Below, piece by piece: positions 51,518 through 60,795 of a DNA stretch of 64,000 nt. This DNA is from Spongiactinospora sp. TRM90649 (GTDB lineage: Bacteria; Actinomycetota; Actinomycetes; Streptosporangiales; Streptosporangiaceae): NCBI RefSeq assembly GCF_029382225.1, contig NZ_JARLTC010000045.1:1-64000 (forward strand). The letters are read 5' to 3'. The notes below the pieces were generated by a model. That model saw only the letters and a program-made list of their open reading frames with translations, searched no databases and had not been told where the DNA came from. The number at the start of each line of letters is the position of its first letter. Positions within the stretch are counted from its first letter, which is position 1. The position numbers and the translations under genes were made by a program.

Positions 51518-52329
51518 CCGCCGCCGTGCGCTGCGACGGAATCGTGCAGATCTACAAGACCAGCGAGCTGGAACTGGTCGCCCTGCGCGACGTGGACCTG
51601 GTCGTCGAGCGCGGGGAGACCGTGGCGCTGCTCGGCCCTTCAGGCGCGGGCAAGTCCACGCTGATGTGGCTGATGGCGGGCCTGCTGCGGCCCAGCGCGG
51701 GGCGGCTGCGGATCAACGGCGCCGAGGTGTCCCGGCTGTCGCCCGCCGCGCTGGACCGGATGCGGGCCACCGACATCGGCGTGGTGCTGCAGAACCCCGG
51801 CCGAAACCTGATCCCCTACGCCTCGGCCGCGCAGAACGTGGCCTTCGCCCAGCGGGCGGCCCGCCCCGACCGGCGGCGCGTCGGCGAACTGCTGGACCGC
51901 GTCGGCCTGGACGGCATGCGGCGGCGGCGCGCGGGCGAGATGTCCGGCGGCGAGCAGCAGCGCCTGGCGGTCGCGGTGGCCCTGGCCAACTCGCCGAGGC
52001 TACTGCTGGCCGACGAGCCGACCAGCCAGCTCGACGACGCGTCCGGCCGGGCGGTGATCGAGCTGATCGGGCAGGCCGCCGCCGACGGCGGCACCACGGT
52101 CGTGGTGGTCACCCACGACCAGTCGGTGAGCCGGGCGCTGGGCCGTACGGTGACCATCCGCGACGGCCGGGTCGGCGCCGAGGGCAGGGGCGGCGAGGAC
52201 TTCGTGGTGATCGGCCGCGAGGGGGCGGTGCAGCTTCCCCCCGAGTTCCACGAGCTGCTGCCGCCGGGGAGCATGGCCAGGGTCGAGGCGCTGCCGGACG
52301 GCGTGGCGCTGCGCAGGGCCGACTCGTGA
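51514..52329 (+). CDS. ABC transporter ATP-binding protein (second subunit)
   Basis: The 271-residue protein has Walker A L-G-P-S-G-A-G-K-S-T-L-M, the signature E-M-S-G-G-E-Q-Q-R-L-A-V-A, Walker B L-L-A-D-E-P-T-S-Q-L-D and V-V-V-T-H-D. A C-terminal ~45-residue extension follows. It overlaps both neighbours by 4 bp. Two different ATPases in one operon suggest a heterodimeric motor for the permease. Confidence 0.85.
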   Translation: MTAAVRCDGIVQIYKTSELELVALRDVDLVVERGETVALLGPSGAGKSTLMWLMAGLLRPSAGRLRINGAEVSRLSPAALDRMRATDIGVVLQNPGRNLIPYASAAQNVAFAQRAARPDRRRVGELLDRVGLDGMRRRRAGEMSGGEQQRLAVAVALANSPRLLLADEPTSQLDDASGRAVIELIGQAAADGGTTVVVVTHDQSVSRALGRTVTIRDGRVGAEGRGGEDFVVIGREGAVQLPPEFHELLPPGSMARVEALPDGVALRRADS

Positions 52330-55300
52330 GGGCCGCGAGCCTGGGGCTGACGCTGCGCGGCCTGTGGGAGCGCCGGGGCCTGTCGCTGGCCGTCCTCGTG
52401 GTGACCGTGGTGTCGGTGGCGACCGCGGCGGTCGGGCCGATCTTCACCGAGGCGGCGGGGACCGCCGTGGTCCGCGGCGTCCTCGCGGCGGCGTCCCCGG
52501 AGGGCAGGGGCTGGCGCGTCACCGCGAAGGAGGCCGACGTGGCCGGGGCGGCGGCACGGTTCGCGGCGGGTACGCCTTTCCTGCGTCCGCCGGTGAACGG
52601 CGCCGAACTGGTCAGCCCCGAGTTGCGATCGCTCCGGAACCATCCGCTGACCTGGCAGGACGGCGTGTGCGAGCACGTCGTCCTGGTGAAGGGCCGCTGC
52701 CCGGCCGAGGCGTACGAGGTCATCGCGAGCGAGGCCGCCGGGTTCAAGGTCGGCAGGGTCGTCCGCGTGGCGGGGCTGTCCGAGCCGCCGCCCCCCGGCT
52801 CCGAACCGGAGGTCAGGCCCGCGCCCGCCAGGCTGCGCGTGGTCGGCGTCTACCGGCCGGGCGACGTGAACGATCCGTACTGGTTCGGCAGGAACATGTT
52901 CCCGCAGACCGCGGGCGCGGTGGAGAGCAACGGCGACCCGCTGTTCACCACGCAGGACACCCAGCGGTACGGGATGGCGAGCGTGCCGTGGGAGAACTGG
53001 TCCATCGTCGCCGTGGACCCCGGCCGGATCACCGCGGCCGACCTGCCCCGCCTCGTGGAGCTGACCGCCGCCGCGAAGGGCATCTCCGTCTCCGGAGCCG
53101 GGGTGATCACCCTCAGCCGCCTGCCGGACACCGTCGAGGAGCTGATCACCCAGACCGGCACCATGGGCGTCCCGGCCCTGCTGGTGATCGGGCAGCTCGT
53201 CGTGCTCGGCTGGCTGCTGCTGTACCTGACCGTCTCCGACCTGGTGGCCGCGCGCGGCCCGGAGATCGCGCTGGCCCGGCTGCGCGGCCACCGCAGGCTC
53301 CGGGTGTGGCGGTTCGCGCTGGGCGAGCCGATCCTGCTGCTGGCGGCGGCGCCGGCCGCCGGGCTGGCCTTGGGGACGCAGGTCTCCCGGATCATGGCCG
53401 CCGCGCTGCTGCCCTACCGGGCGCCGGTCGTCCTCCCGCCGTCCGCGCTGCTGGCGGGAGCGGCGGTGACGCTGGGCGGGCTGGTCGCCGCCGCGATCGC
53501 GGCGCGGAACATGGCCGTGCGGCCGGTGACCGAGGAGTGGCGGCGCACGCCGAGGCGGCGGGCGCGGGGCTGGGTCATCGACGCGATCGTGCTGTCACTG
53601 ACCGCGCTCGGTCTGGTGGAGCTGCTGGCCGCCGGCATCATCACCGGGGCGTCCGGGCAGAGTTCGGGGGCGCTGGCCGTACCGGGGCTGCTGGCCGTGG
53701 CGGCGGCGCTGCTGGCGTGCCGGCTGCTGCCGTTGCTGGCCAGGGCCCTGTTCGGGGTGACCAGGCGGGCCGGGGGCATCGCGCCGTTCCTGGCGCTGCG
53801 GCAGATCGCCAGGGGCCCGGCCACCGTCGCGAGCGTCATCGTGCTGAGCGCCGCGTTCGGCATGGCCACGTTCGCGACCGCCGCGTGGGACGTCACCTCC
53901 GCCAACTTCGACCGTGTGGCCCGGGTGCACAACGGCGCGTACGGCGTGCTGGGCCTGCGCGTCTCGACCCTCGCCGAACTCCGCCAGGCGGTGGAGCTCG
54001 CCGACCCGGCCGGCCGGTACGCCGCCCCCGTGGTGGTCATGCCCGGCCCGCCGAAGATGATCGCGACGGATCCGGCGCGGTTCGCGCACGTCGCGATGTG
54101 GGACGCGGCCCGTCCGGGGGCGGCCGCGTCCCGGCTGACGGCGGGACTGGCCGATCCCGCCGCCGCGCCGCGCGTGATGATGCGCGGCGAGCGGATCAGG
54201 CTGCGGATCGACCCGATCACCATGGACAGGAAGCTGAAGGACGTGACGCCCAAGCTCTACGCTGACTTCCGGGTGCCCGGCTCGACCCAGCCCAAGAGCA
54301 TCCCGCTCGGCCCGCTGACCGCCACCACGACGCTGGAGTGGGGCCTGCCCGGCGACTGCCGCACCGCGACGTGCGAGCTGCGCTCGCTGCGCGGCGACAT
54401 CACCTATCAGACCTCGTCCGCCGCGGAGACCATGGTCTTCGTCAACGTCACGAAGATCGAGGTGCGGTCGGAGGGACGCTGGCGGGAGATCGACGCGGGG
54501 CTCACCGAACAGTCCCGCTGGACGGGCGACGCGAACGCCGACGACGAGGGCCTGACCATCACGATTCCGCCGTACGGCGGGGCCAACGTGATCCCCGCGG
54601 CCTTCCCCGCGAGGCTTCCCGCCCTGGTCAACGCCCCGATCGAGGCCAAGTTCGCGCCCGGCCTCGACCAGAACTTCGGCGCCGGGCACGAGGTGATCGG
54701 CGGTATCGCCGCGCTGCCCGGCCTGGACGAGGCGGGCGCGGTCGTGGACCTGGAACTGGCCGACCGGGTCTCGTACGGCTTCGCGCGGGAGGCGGACCCG
54801 CAGGTCTGGGTCGCCGCCGGACACGTGGAGGAGGTGCGCGCCGCGCTCAACGCGCAGGGCTACCCGGTGTCGCCGCCGCGCACGGTGGACGAGCTGGTGA
54901 CCAGGTACACCACGCAGGGCCCCGGGCTGGCGCTGATGCTGATGCTCATGTCGGCGCTGGCCGCCGCCGCGCTCGCGCTCGGCCGTGCCGTCCTGGCCCT
55001 GTACGGCGCGGCGCGCCGCCGCGGCTACGAGCTGGCCGCCCTGGAGGCCACCGGGGCTCGGCTGGGCGCCCTGCGCACGTCCCTGCTGCTGGAACAGCTC
55101 ATCGTGCTGGCCTCGGGGACCCTCGCGGGCGTCGCCGCCGGGCTCGCCGCGGCGCACGTGGCGCTGCCGCGCGTCCCGGAGTTCGCGCGCACGCCGGTGA
55201 CCCCGGCGCTGCTGTACGAGCCGTCCCTTGCGCCGGTCGCGCTGATCGCCGGGGTGGGCCTGGTGGCCGCGTTCGCCGCCGCCGCGCTGACCGCGGAGGC

Positions 55301-55349
55301 GCTGCTGCGCGGCATCCGCCCCGACCGTCTGAGGCAGGCCCAGTCCTGA
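52326..55349 (+). CDS. Large FtsX-like ABC permease
   Basis: The 1,007-residue protein starts at GTG 52326, overlapping the upstream stop. An N-terminal helix (G-L-S-L-A-V-L-V-V-T-V-V-S-V-A-T-A-A-V) leads into a large extracellular domain (residues ~60-270). A helix bundle follows (I-G-Q-L-V-V-L-G-W-L-L-L-Y-L-T near 300, then several more), then a second extracellular domain and a final FtsX helix bundle near the C-terminus (L-M-L-M-L-M-S-A-L-A-A-A-A-L-A-L-G-R). The duplicated FtsX architecture fits mechanotransmission or lipid/peptide export; the substrate is unknown. Confidence 0.82.
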   Translation: MRAASLGLTLRGLWERRGLSLAVLVVTVVSVATAAVGPIFTEAAGTAVVRGVLAAASPEGRGWRVTAKEADVAGAAARFAAGTPFLRPPVNGAELVSPELRSLRNHPLTWQDGVCEHVVLVKGRCPAEAYEVIASEAAGFKVGRVVRVAGLSEPPPPGSEPEVRPAPARLRVVGVYRPGDVNDPYWFGRNMFPQTAGAVESNGDPLFTTQDTQRYGMASVPWENWSIVAVDPGRITAADLPRLVELTAAAKGISVSGAGVITLSRLPDTVEELITQTGTMGVPALLVIGQLVVLGWLLLYLTVSDLVAARGPEIALARLRGHRRLRVWRFALGEPILLLAAAPAAGLALGTQVSRIMAAALLPYRAPVVLPPSALLAGAAVTLGGLVAAAIAARNMAVRPVTEEWRRTPRRRARGWVIDAIVLSLTALGLVELLAAGIITGASGQSSGALAVPGLLAVAAALLACRLLPLLARALFGVTRRAGGIAPFLALRQIARGPATVASVIVLSAAFGMATFATAAWDVTSANFDRVARVHNGAYGVLGLRVSTLAELRQAVELADPAGRYAAPVVVMPGPPKMIATDPARFAHVAMWDAARPGAAASRLTAGLADPAAAPRVMMRGERIRLRIDPITMDRKLKDVTPKLYADFRVPGSTQPKSIPLGPLTATTTLEWGLPGDCRTATCELRSLRGDITYQTSSAAETMVFVNVTKIEVRSEGRWREIDAGLTEQSRWTGDANADDEGLTITIPPYGGANVIPAAFPARLPALVNAPIEAKFAPGLDQNFGAGHEVIGGIAALPGLDEAGAVVDLELADRVSYGFAREADPQVWVAAGHVEEVRAALNAQGYPVSPPRTVDELVTRYTTQGPGLALMLMLMSALAAAALALGRAVLALYGAARRRGYELAALEATGARLGALRTSLLLEQLIVLASGTLAGVAAGLAAAHVALPRVPEFARTPVTPALLYEPSLAPVALIAGVGLVAAFAAAALTAEALLRGIRPDRLRQAQS

Positions 55350-55351
55350 AT

Positions 55352-57109
55352 ATGTCGGTGGACGGCCTTATGGTCTTGCTCGTGGAGATCGCTGTGCAGG
55401 GCGCGCTGGACGAGCTGGGCACTCCGCTCGGCGAGGTGACCTTCGTGGTCTTCGACCTGGAGACGACCGGCGGCTCGCCCGCCGACCACTCGATCACCGA
55501 GATCGGCGCGGTCAAGGTGCGCGGCGGCCAGGTCGTCGGGGAGCTGGCCACGCTGGTCGATCCCGGCGGCCCCATTCCCCCTTTCATCTCCGTGCTGACC
55601 GGCATCACCGACACGATGGTGGCGGCGGCGCCGAGGTTCGGCTCGGTGCTGCCGTCCTTCCTGGAGTTCGTCAAGGGCGCCACGCTGGTCGCCCACAACG
55701 CGCCTTTCGACATGGGGTTCATCAAGGCGGCCTGCGCGGCGCACGGCTACCCGCCGCCCGCCAACCCGGTGGTCGACACCGCCGACCTGGCCCGGCGGAT
55801 GCTCACCCGCGACGAGGTGCCCAACTGCAAGCTGGCCACCCTCGCCCGGGTGTTCCGCAGCACCACCGAGCCGTGCCACCGGGCGCTGGCCGACGCCAGG
55901 GCCACCACCGACGTGCTGCACGCGCTGCTGGAGCGGGCGGGCTCCTTCGGCGTGCACACGCTGGAGGAGCTGAAGGGGTTCGTCCGCGCCCCCACGCCCG
56001 AGCAGCAGCGCAAACGCCACCTGGCCGACTCGGTGCCCGCCTCCCCCGGCGTCTACGTGTTCGAGGACGACCGCGGCGAGGCGCTCTACATCGGCAAGAG
56101 CGGCAGCCTGCGCACCCGCGTGCGCAGCTACTTCACCGCGAGCGAGACCAGACGGCGCATCCGCGAGATGATCGGCATCGCCGAGCGCGTCCGCACCATC
56201 GTCTGCGCCACCGGGCTGGAGGCCGAGGTCAGGGAGCTGCGGCTGATCGCCGCGGGCAAGCCGCGCTACAACCGCCGCTCGCGGTTTCCCGAGCGGGCGG
56301 TGTGGCTGAAGCTCACCGACGAGCCGTTCCCGCGCCTGTCGATCGTCCGCGAGGTGCGGGCCGACGACGCCACCTACCTGGGGCCGTTCGGCAGCGGCCG
56401 TACCGCCGAGGACGCGCGCGGCGCGCTGCACGAGGCCATCCCGCTGCGGCACTGCACCGAGCGGCTCGGCCTGCGCCCGTCGCGGCCCGCCTGCGCGCTG
56501 GCCGAGATCGGGCGGTGCGGCGCGCCGTGCGAGGGCCGGGAGAGCCAGGCCGACTACGCGGTCCACGCCGAGGCCGTCCGCCGCGCCATGCGGCACGACG
56601 CCTCGCCGGTCTACGCCGCCGTCCAGGCCAGGATGGAACGGCTGTCGGTCGAGCAGCGCTACGAGGAGGCCGCCGCCGACCGCGACCGCCTGGCCGCCTA
56701 CATCCGGGCGTCGGCCCGGATGCAGCGCCTGACCTCGATAACCCGCCTGTCGCAGCTCGTCGCGGCCAGCCCCGCCTTCGGCGGCGGCTGGGACATCCAC
56801 GTCATCCGCTACGGCAGGCTCGCCGCCGCCGGGGTGATGCCGCGCGGCGCGCACCCCACCCCGTTCGTGGACGCGCTGGTGGCCACCGCCGAGACCGTCG
56901 TCCCAGGTCCCGGCCCCACCCCGGCGGCCAGCGCGGAGGAGACCGAGTGCATCCTGCGCTGGCTGGAGTCCCCGGGAGTGCGCCTGGTCCAGGCCGACGA
57001 CGGGTGGAGCATGCCGGCGCGCGGGGCCGGGCGGCTGCGCGCCCGCATCGAGCTGGCCTACCAGGCGTCGCGCAAGCACAACCCGAGGGAGGGCCGTCCG
57101 CTACGGTGA
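55352..57109 (+). CDS. DEDDh exonuclease fused to a GIY-YIG (UvrC-like) domain
   Basis: The 585-residue protein has an N-terminal DnaQ-type 3'-5' exonuclease (V-F-D-L-E-T-T-G near residue 32, L-V-A-H-N-A-P-F-D, C-H-R-A-L-A-D-A-R-A; all DEDDh residues present). A GIY-YIG nuclease domain follows from about residue 228 (G-V-Y-V-F-E-D-D-R-G-E-A-L-Y-I-G-K-S). The C-terminal region is UvrC-like, with a UVR-type motif (S-V-E-Q-R-Y-E-E-A-A-A-D-R-D-R-L). The fusion is an actinobacterial trait (Rv2191 in M. tuberculosis, from memory) linked to DNA repair. The start at 55352 lacks a good ribosome binding site; ATG 55370 is an alternative. Confidence 0.85.
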   Translation: MSVDGLMVLLVEIAVQGALDELGTPLGEVTFVVFDLETTGGSPADHSITEIGAVKVRGGQVVGELATLVDPGGPIPPFISVLTGITDTMVAAAPRFGSVLPSFLEFVKGATLVAHNAPFDMGFIKAACAAHGYPPPANPVVDTADLARRMLTRDEVPNCKLATLARVFRSTTEPCHRALADARATTDVLHALLERAGSFGVHTLEELKGFVRAPTPEQQRKRHLADSVPASPGVYVFEDDRGEALYIGKSGSLRTRVRSYFTASETRRRIREMIGIAERVRTIVCATGLEAEVRELRLIAAGKPRYNRRSRFPERAVWLKLTDEPFPRLSIVREVRADDATYLGPFGSGRTAEDARGALHEAIPLRHCTERLGLRPSRPACALAEIGRCGAPCEGRESQADYAVHAEAVRRAMRHDASPVYAAVQARMERLSVEQRYEEAAADRDRLAAYIRASARMQRLTSITRLSQLVAASPAFGGGWDIHVIRYGRLAAAGVMPRGAHPTPFVDALVATAETVVPGPGPTPAASAEETECILRWLESPGVRLVQADDGWSMPARGAGRLRARIELAYQASRKHNPREGRPLR

Positions 57110-57161
57110 TCGGCCGTCACGATAGGGTTCGGGTGTTGCTAGGTCCCGGAAGGAGGGTCCC

Positions 57162-57449
57162 GTGGTCACCGCGATCGTCCACATCAAGGCCGAGGTCGAC
57201 CGGATTCCCGAGGTCGCGCAGGAAATCGCGGAGATCGAGGGCGTGAGCGAGGTCTACTCCATCACCGGCGACTTCGACCTGCTCGCCATGGTCAGGGTGA
57301 GCGCTTACGACAAGGTCGCCGACCTCATCCCCGGCCGCCTGAACAAGGTCGCGGGGGTCCTGCACACCGAGACGCACCTGGCGTTCCGCACCTACTCGCG
57401 GCACGACGTCGAGGCCGCGTTCGCGATCGGCCTCGACGAGGGCGACTAG
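57162..57449 (+). CDS. AsnC/Lrp effector-binding-domain protein without DNA-binding domain
   Basis: The 95-residue protein starts at GTG 57162 after AAGGAGG. It consists only of the RAM/AsnC ligand-binding domain: I-V-H-I-K-A-E-V-D-R-I-P-E-V, E-V-Y-S-I-T-G-D-F-D-L-L-A-M-V-R and a C-terminal strand. No HTH is present. Stand-alone RAM proteins bind amino acids or act as small regulators. It lies downstream of the nuclease gene in the same direction. Confidence 0.82.
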   Translation: MVTAIVHIKAEVDRIPEVAQEIAEIEGVSEVYSITGDFDLLAMVRVSAYDKVADLIPGRLNKVAGVLHTETHLAFRTYSRHDVEAAFAIGLDEGD

Positions 57450-57469
57450 CCGCCCCCGGCGGGTGCCGG

Positions 57470-58321
57470 TCAGCCGCGCCGCCGGGCGTCGCGGCGGATC
57501 GGGAGGCGGGCGCGCACCTCGAAGCCGCCGTCGGGGCCCGCTCCGGCCGTGAGGGTGCCGCCGAACAGGCGTACCCGTTCGCGCATTCCCAGCAGCCCGC
57601 CCCTGGGCACGACCTCGCCTGGCGCCGGGCGGCCATCGTCGCGCACCAGCAGGTCAAGGGCGCCGCTCCGCCAGCGCAGCGTGACGTCGGCGGCTCCGGC
57701 CCCGCCGTGGCGCACGGCGTTGGCCAGGGCCTCCTGGACGATCCGGTAGGCCGACAGTTCGAACATGGGGCTGAGCGGGGGCGGCGTGCCGTCCTCGCTG
57801 AACCGCACGGCCAGGCCGTCCTCTCGCGTGCCGTCCAGCAGGCGGGGCAGGTCGGTCAGGCGCGGCTGCGGCTCGCGGGTGCCGGGATCGGCCTGGGCGG
57901 CCTCAAGCCCGCCGTGCGGGTGCGGGGGCGACACCATCCGCTGCAGGTCGGCGATGGCCTGCCGACCGGTCTCCTCGGCGACCCGCATGGTGGCCTTGGC
58001 CCGCGCCGGGTCACGATCGACGATCACCCGGGCCGCGCCGACCGCGAGCGTCATCACCGAGACGGAATGCGCCACCACCTCGTGCAGCTCACCGGCGATC
58101 CTGGCGCGCTGCACGGCGATGATCGCGGCGCGCGACTCCTCGCACGGCGCGGCGCGGCTGCGCCGTCCGCGCAGGACACGGCCCGCCTGCCACAGCATCG
58201 GCCACGAGCAGGCGGCCATGACGAACACCGCCGCCTGTGGCCACCAGGGCCAGGGCGAGGACCAGAGACCCTCCGAGAAGACGGGGGGCACGATGGCGAC
58301 CGCGAGGTCGAGACGCCGCAT
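57470..58321 (-). CDS. Truncated NarL-type sensor histidine kinase without adjacent regulator
   Basis: The 283-residue protein starts at ATG 58321. It has two N-terminal hydrophobic stretches, a HisKA_3 region (A-G-E-L-H-E-V-V-A-H-S-V-S-V near residue 90) and a HATPase (Y-R-I-V-Q-E-A-L-A-N-A-V-R-H-G and G-L-L-G-M-R-E-R-V). The sensor part is shorter than in typical relatives (one or two helices instead of four to six). No response regulator lies next to it, so its partner must be elsewhere. Confidence 0.78.
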   Translation of the reverse strand: MRRLDLAVAIVPPVFSEGLWSSPWPWWPQAAVFVMAACSWPMLWQAGRVLRGRRSRAAPCEESRAAIIAVQRARIAGELHEVVAHSVSVMTLAVGAARVIVDRDPARAKATMRVAEETGRQAIADLQRMVSPPHPHGGLEAAQADPGTREPQPRLTDLPRLLDGTREDGLAVRFSEDGTPPPLSPMFELSAYRIVQEALANAVRHGGAGAADVTLRWRSGALDLLVRDDGRPAPGEVVPRGGLLGMRERVRLFGGTLTAGAGPDGGFEVRARLPIRRDARRRG

Positions 58322-58398
58322 GACAGGCAGCGTAGATCCACAGCGCGCGCGGGGCATCCACACTCAGGATGACCCCGCGCTCCCCCGACTTGCGGAGC

Positions 58399-59451
58399 CT
58401 ACGCGCCGCTGCGGGCGCGGCTGACCTCGACCCAGCGGTCGAGCTTGGCCGCGGCGGCCCCGGAGTCGACGGCCTCGGCGGCGCGGGCGTAGGCGGCGGC
58501 CATGTCGGCCTCCAGGTCTTCGGCCGTGGTGGCGCCCGCGGCGGCCACGATGCCCGCGGCCGCGTTGAGCAGGACGGCGTCGCGCACCGGCCCCTGCTTG
58601 CCGCCGACGAGCTCACGGACGGCCCTGGAGTTGAACTCGACGTCGCCGCCGCGCAGCGCGTCGGCGCCGGCCCGCGCGATGCCGAGCACCGCGGGGTCGA
58701 AGGTGGTCTGGACGGCCGTGCCGTTGCCGACCACCCAGACGGTGGAGGTGGTGGCGAGGGTCAGCTCGTCGAGGCCGTCGTCGCCGCGGAACACCAGGGC
58801 CGACACGCCGCGCTCGGCGAACACGCCCGCGACCACCGGCAGCATCCGCGCGTCGAACACGCCGATCGCCTGGCCCGCCGGGCGGGCGGGGTTGGTGAGC
58901 GGGCCGAGGAAGTTGAAGACCGTCGGCACGCCGATCTCCCGGCGCGGCGGACCGGCGAAGCGGTAGGCCGGGTGGAAGGCGGGCGCGAAGCAGAAGGCGA
59001 TGCCGGCCTCAAGCGCGACGGCGGCGGTGTCGGCCGGGGAGAGCTCCAGCGAGATGCCCAGGTTCTCCAGCACGTCGGCCGCGCCGCACGAGGAGGACGC
59101 CGAACGGTTGCCGTGCTTGACCACGCACGCTCCCGCCGCGGCGGTGACGATGGCGGCCATGGTGGAGACGTTGACCGTGTGCGCGCGGTCGCCGCCGGTG
59201 CCGACGATGTCGACCACCGGGCCCTCGACCCGCAGCGGCACCGCCATCTCCAGCATCACCCTGGCCAGGCCGGTGACCTCGGCGACCGTCTCGCCCTTGG
59301 CGCGCAACGCCACCGCGAACGCGGCGATCTGGGCGGGCGTGGCCGAGCCCGTCATGATCTCTTTCATCGCCCAGGCGGTCTCATCGGCGGAGAGGTGCTC
59401 GCCCGCGAGCAGGGCCGACAGCAGCGCGGGCCACGTGGTGCGCGCGTCCAT
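58399..59451 (-). CDS. trpD: Anthranilate phosphoribosyltransferase
   Basis: The 350-residue protein catalyses the second step of tryptophan synthesis, joining anthranilate to PRPP. Key motifs: V-D-I-V-G-T-G-G-D near residue 82 (PRPP binding), K-H-G-N-R-S-A-S-S near 112 and the D-D-G-L-D-E-L region (metal binding). The position between the orphan kinase and the receiver-like gene, next to ctaE, matches the trpD-ctaE neighbourhood of mycobacteria. No other trp gene is in the window. Confidence 0.92.
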   Translation of the reverse strand: MDARTTWPALLSALLAGEHLSADETAWAMKEIMTGSATPAQIAAFAVALRAKGETVAEVTGLARVMLEMAVPLRVEGPVVDIVGTGGDRAHTVNVSTMAAIVTAAAGACVVKHGNRSASSSCGAADVLENLGISLELSPADTAAVALEAGIAFCFAPAFHPAYRFAGPPRREIGVPTVFNFLGPLTNPARPAGQAIGVFDARMLPVVAGVFAERGVSALVFRGDDGLDELTLATTSTVWVVGNGTAVQTTFDPAVLGIARAGADALRGGDVEFNSRAVRELVGGKQGPVRDAVLLNAAAGIVAAAGATTAEDLEADMAAAYARAAEAVDSGAAAAKLDRWVEVSRARSGA

Positions 59452-59503
59452 GAGAACTCCAGTCGTGAACCGGCCGGCGGCCGGGTGTTCGGCGGGCGGG
59501 TGT

Positions 59504-59917
59504 CTAGTGGGCGGTCTGCGGGACGGGCAGCGGGGCGGGGCCGCGCCGCCTGCGCATCAGGTCGGCGACGGCGTCGGCCAGCACGATCGGGTCGATCGGC
59601 TGGGACACGACCGCTTCGGCGCGCGACCAGTTGGCCAGCCAGCGGTCGTCGTGCCGGGCGATGATCAGGCAGATCGGCGGGCAGTCGTAGACCTCGTCCT
59701 TGGCCTGGCGGGCGACGCCCATGCCACCGGCGGGGCGGGCCTCGCCGTCGAGGATGGCGACGTCGATCTCACCCGAGTCGAAGTACTGCAGCACCTTGGC
59801 CTGGGTGGCGCACTCGACGAATTCGACGGCGGGGACGTCGGCGGCGGGACGGCGGCCGACGGCCAGCCGTACCTTCTCTCTCGTGGCGGCGTCGTCGCTG
59901 TAGACGAGGACCTTCAT
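59504..59917 (-). CDS. Receiver-domain-like protein (stand-alone)
   Basis: The 137-residue protein, from ATG 59917 (M-K-V-L-V-Y-S-D-D-A), has a CheY-like fold. S-D-D stands in the acidic pocket position and D-V-A-I-L-D-G-E-A-R contributes the phospho-acceptor Asp position. A following I-I-A-R-H-D-D-R-W stands where the conserved Thr/Lys usually sit, so phosphorylation is uncertain. The C-terminus is basic. The open frame extends upstream to 59968, without a better ribosome binding site. The gene recurs in related genomes upstream of ctaE; function unknown. Confidence 0.65.
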   Translation of the reverse strand: MKVLVYSDDAATREKVRLAVGRRPAADVPAVEFVECATQAKVLQYFDSGEIDVAILDGEARPAGGMGVARQAKDEVYDCPPICLIIARHDDRWLANWSRAEAVVSQPIDPIVLADAVADLMRRRRGPAPLPVPQTAH

Positions 59918-60163
59918 CCTGACGTCCGCGGCCGGTTCGGTGCCCAAGGTGATGCTCGCTCTCGACAACGGTGGCCCGGTGACTCACCCGCCGGAGCGGC
60001 GATGTCACGAGGTATGGTCACCACGGATGCTACCGGGCGGCCCGCACTGATACCCAGGCTGGAGGCACTAGGCGGGTAATTGTCCGGTTTGCCACCCTTG
60101 GTGTGAGCTGCGTGCCCGCCTAACGGGGGGTCGTGCGGCGACCCGACCAGGGGAGCCGCAATA

Positions 60164-60778
60164 ATGCTGCCCGTGGCGACAGCATCCGCAATTACGACGA
60201 CGACAGCACACTCGTCTCGCCGACCCAACCTGGTCAGCGTCGGGACGATCGTCTGGCTGTCCTCTGAGCTCATGTTCTTCGCGGCGCTGTTCGCGATGTA
60301 CTTCACCATCCGGTCAGTGAGCATCGGCCAGGGGCAGCCCTGGCCCGAGGCGCATCTGAACGTCCCGTTCTCAACGGTCAACACGATCATCCTGGTCCTG
60401 TCGAGTGTGACGTGCCAGATGGGCGTGTGGGCCGCGGAAAAGGGCCAGGTCAGCAAGCTGCGGTTCTGGTATACAGTCAGCTTCCTGATGGGCCTGGTCT
60501 TCGTCATCGGCCAGGTCTACGAGTACGGCCAGCTCGTCGCGGAGGGGCACACCCTCTCCCACACGGCCTACGACTCGATCTTCTACCTGGCCACGGGTTT
60601 CCACGGCTTGCACGTGACCGGTGGACTGATCGCGTTCCTGTTCATGCTGGGACGCACGTACGCCGCGAAGCGCTTCACCCATGAGCAGGCGACCAGCGCG
60701 ATCGTCGTGTCCTACTACTGGCACTTCGTCGACGTTGTCTGGATCGGCCTATTTATGACCATCTACGTGATCAAGTAA
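60164..60778 (+). CDS. ctaE: Cytochrome c oxidase subunit III
   Basis: The 204-residue membrane protein starts at ATG 60164 (RBS GGGGAG). Five helices and the COX3 signatures W-L-S-S-E-L-M-F-F-A-A-L-F-A (Glu near the first helix), S-I-F-Y-L-A-T-G-F-H-G-L-H-V and Y-Y-W-H-F-V-D-V-V-W are present. It is part of the aa3 oxidase of the actinobacterial bc1-aa3 supercomplex. It leads the ctaE-qcrC-qcrA-qcrB operon with a 17-bp gap to qcrC. Confidence 0.95.
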   Translation: MLPVATASAITTTTAHSSRRPNLVSVGTIVWLSSELMFFAALFAMYFTIRSVSIGQGQPWPEAHLNVPFSTVNTIILVLSSVTCQMGVWAAEKGQVSKLRFWYTVSFLMGLVFVIGQVYEYGQLVAEGHTLSHTAYDSIFYLATGFHGLHVTGGLIAFLFMLGRTYAAKRFTHEQATSAIVVSYYWHFVDVVWIGLFMTIYVIK

Positions 60779-60795
60779 CAGGAACGGGGATCTCT

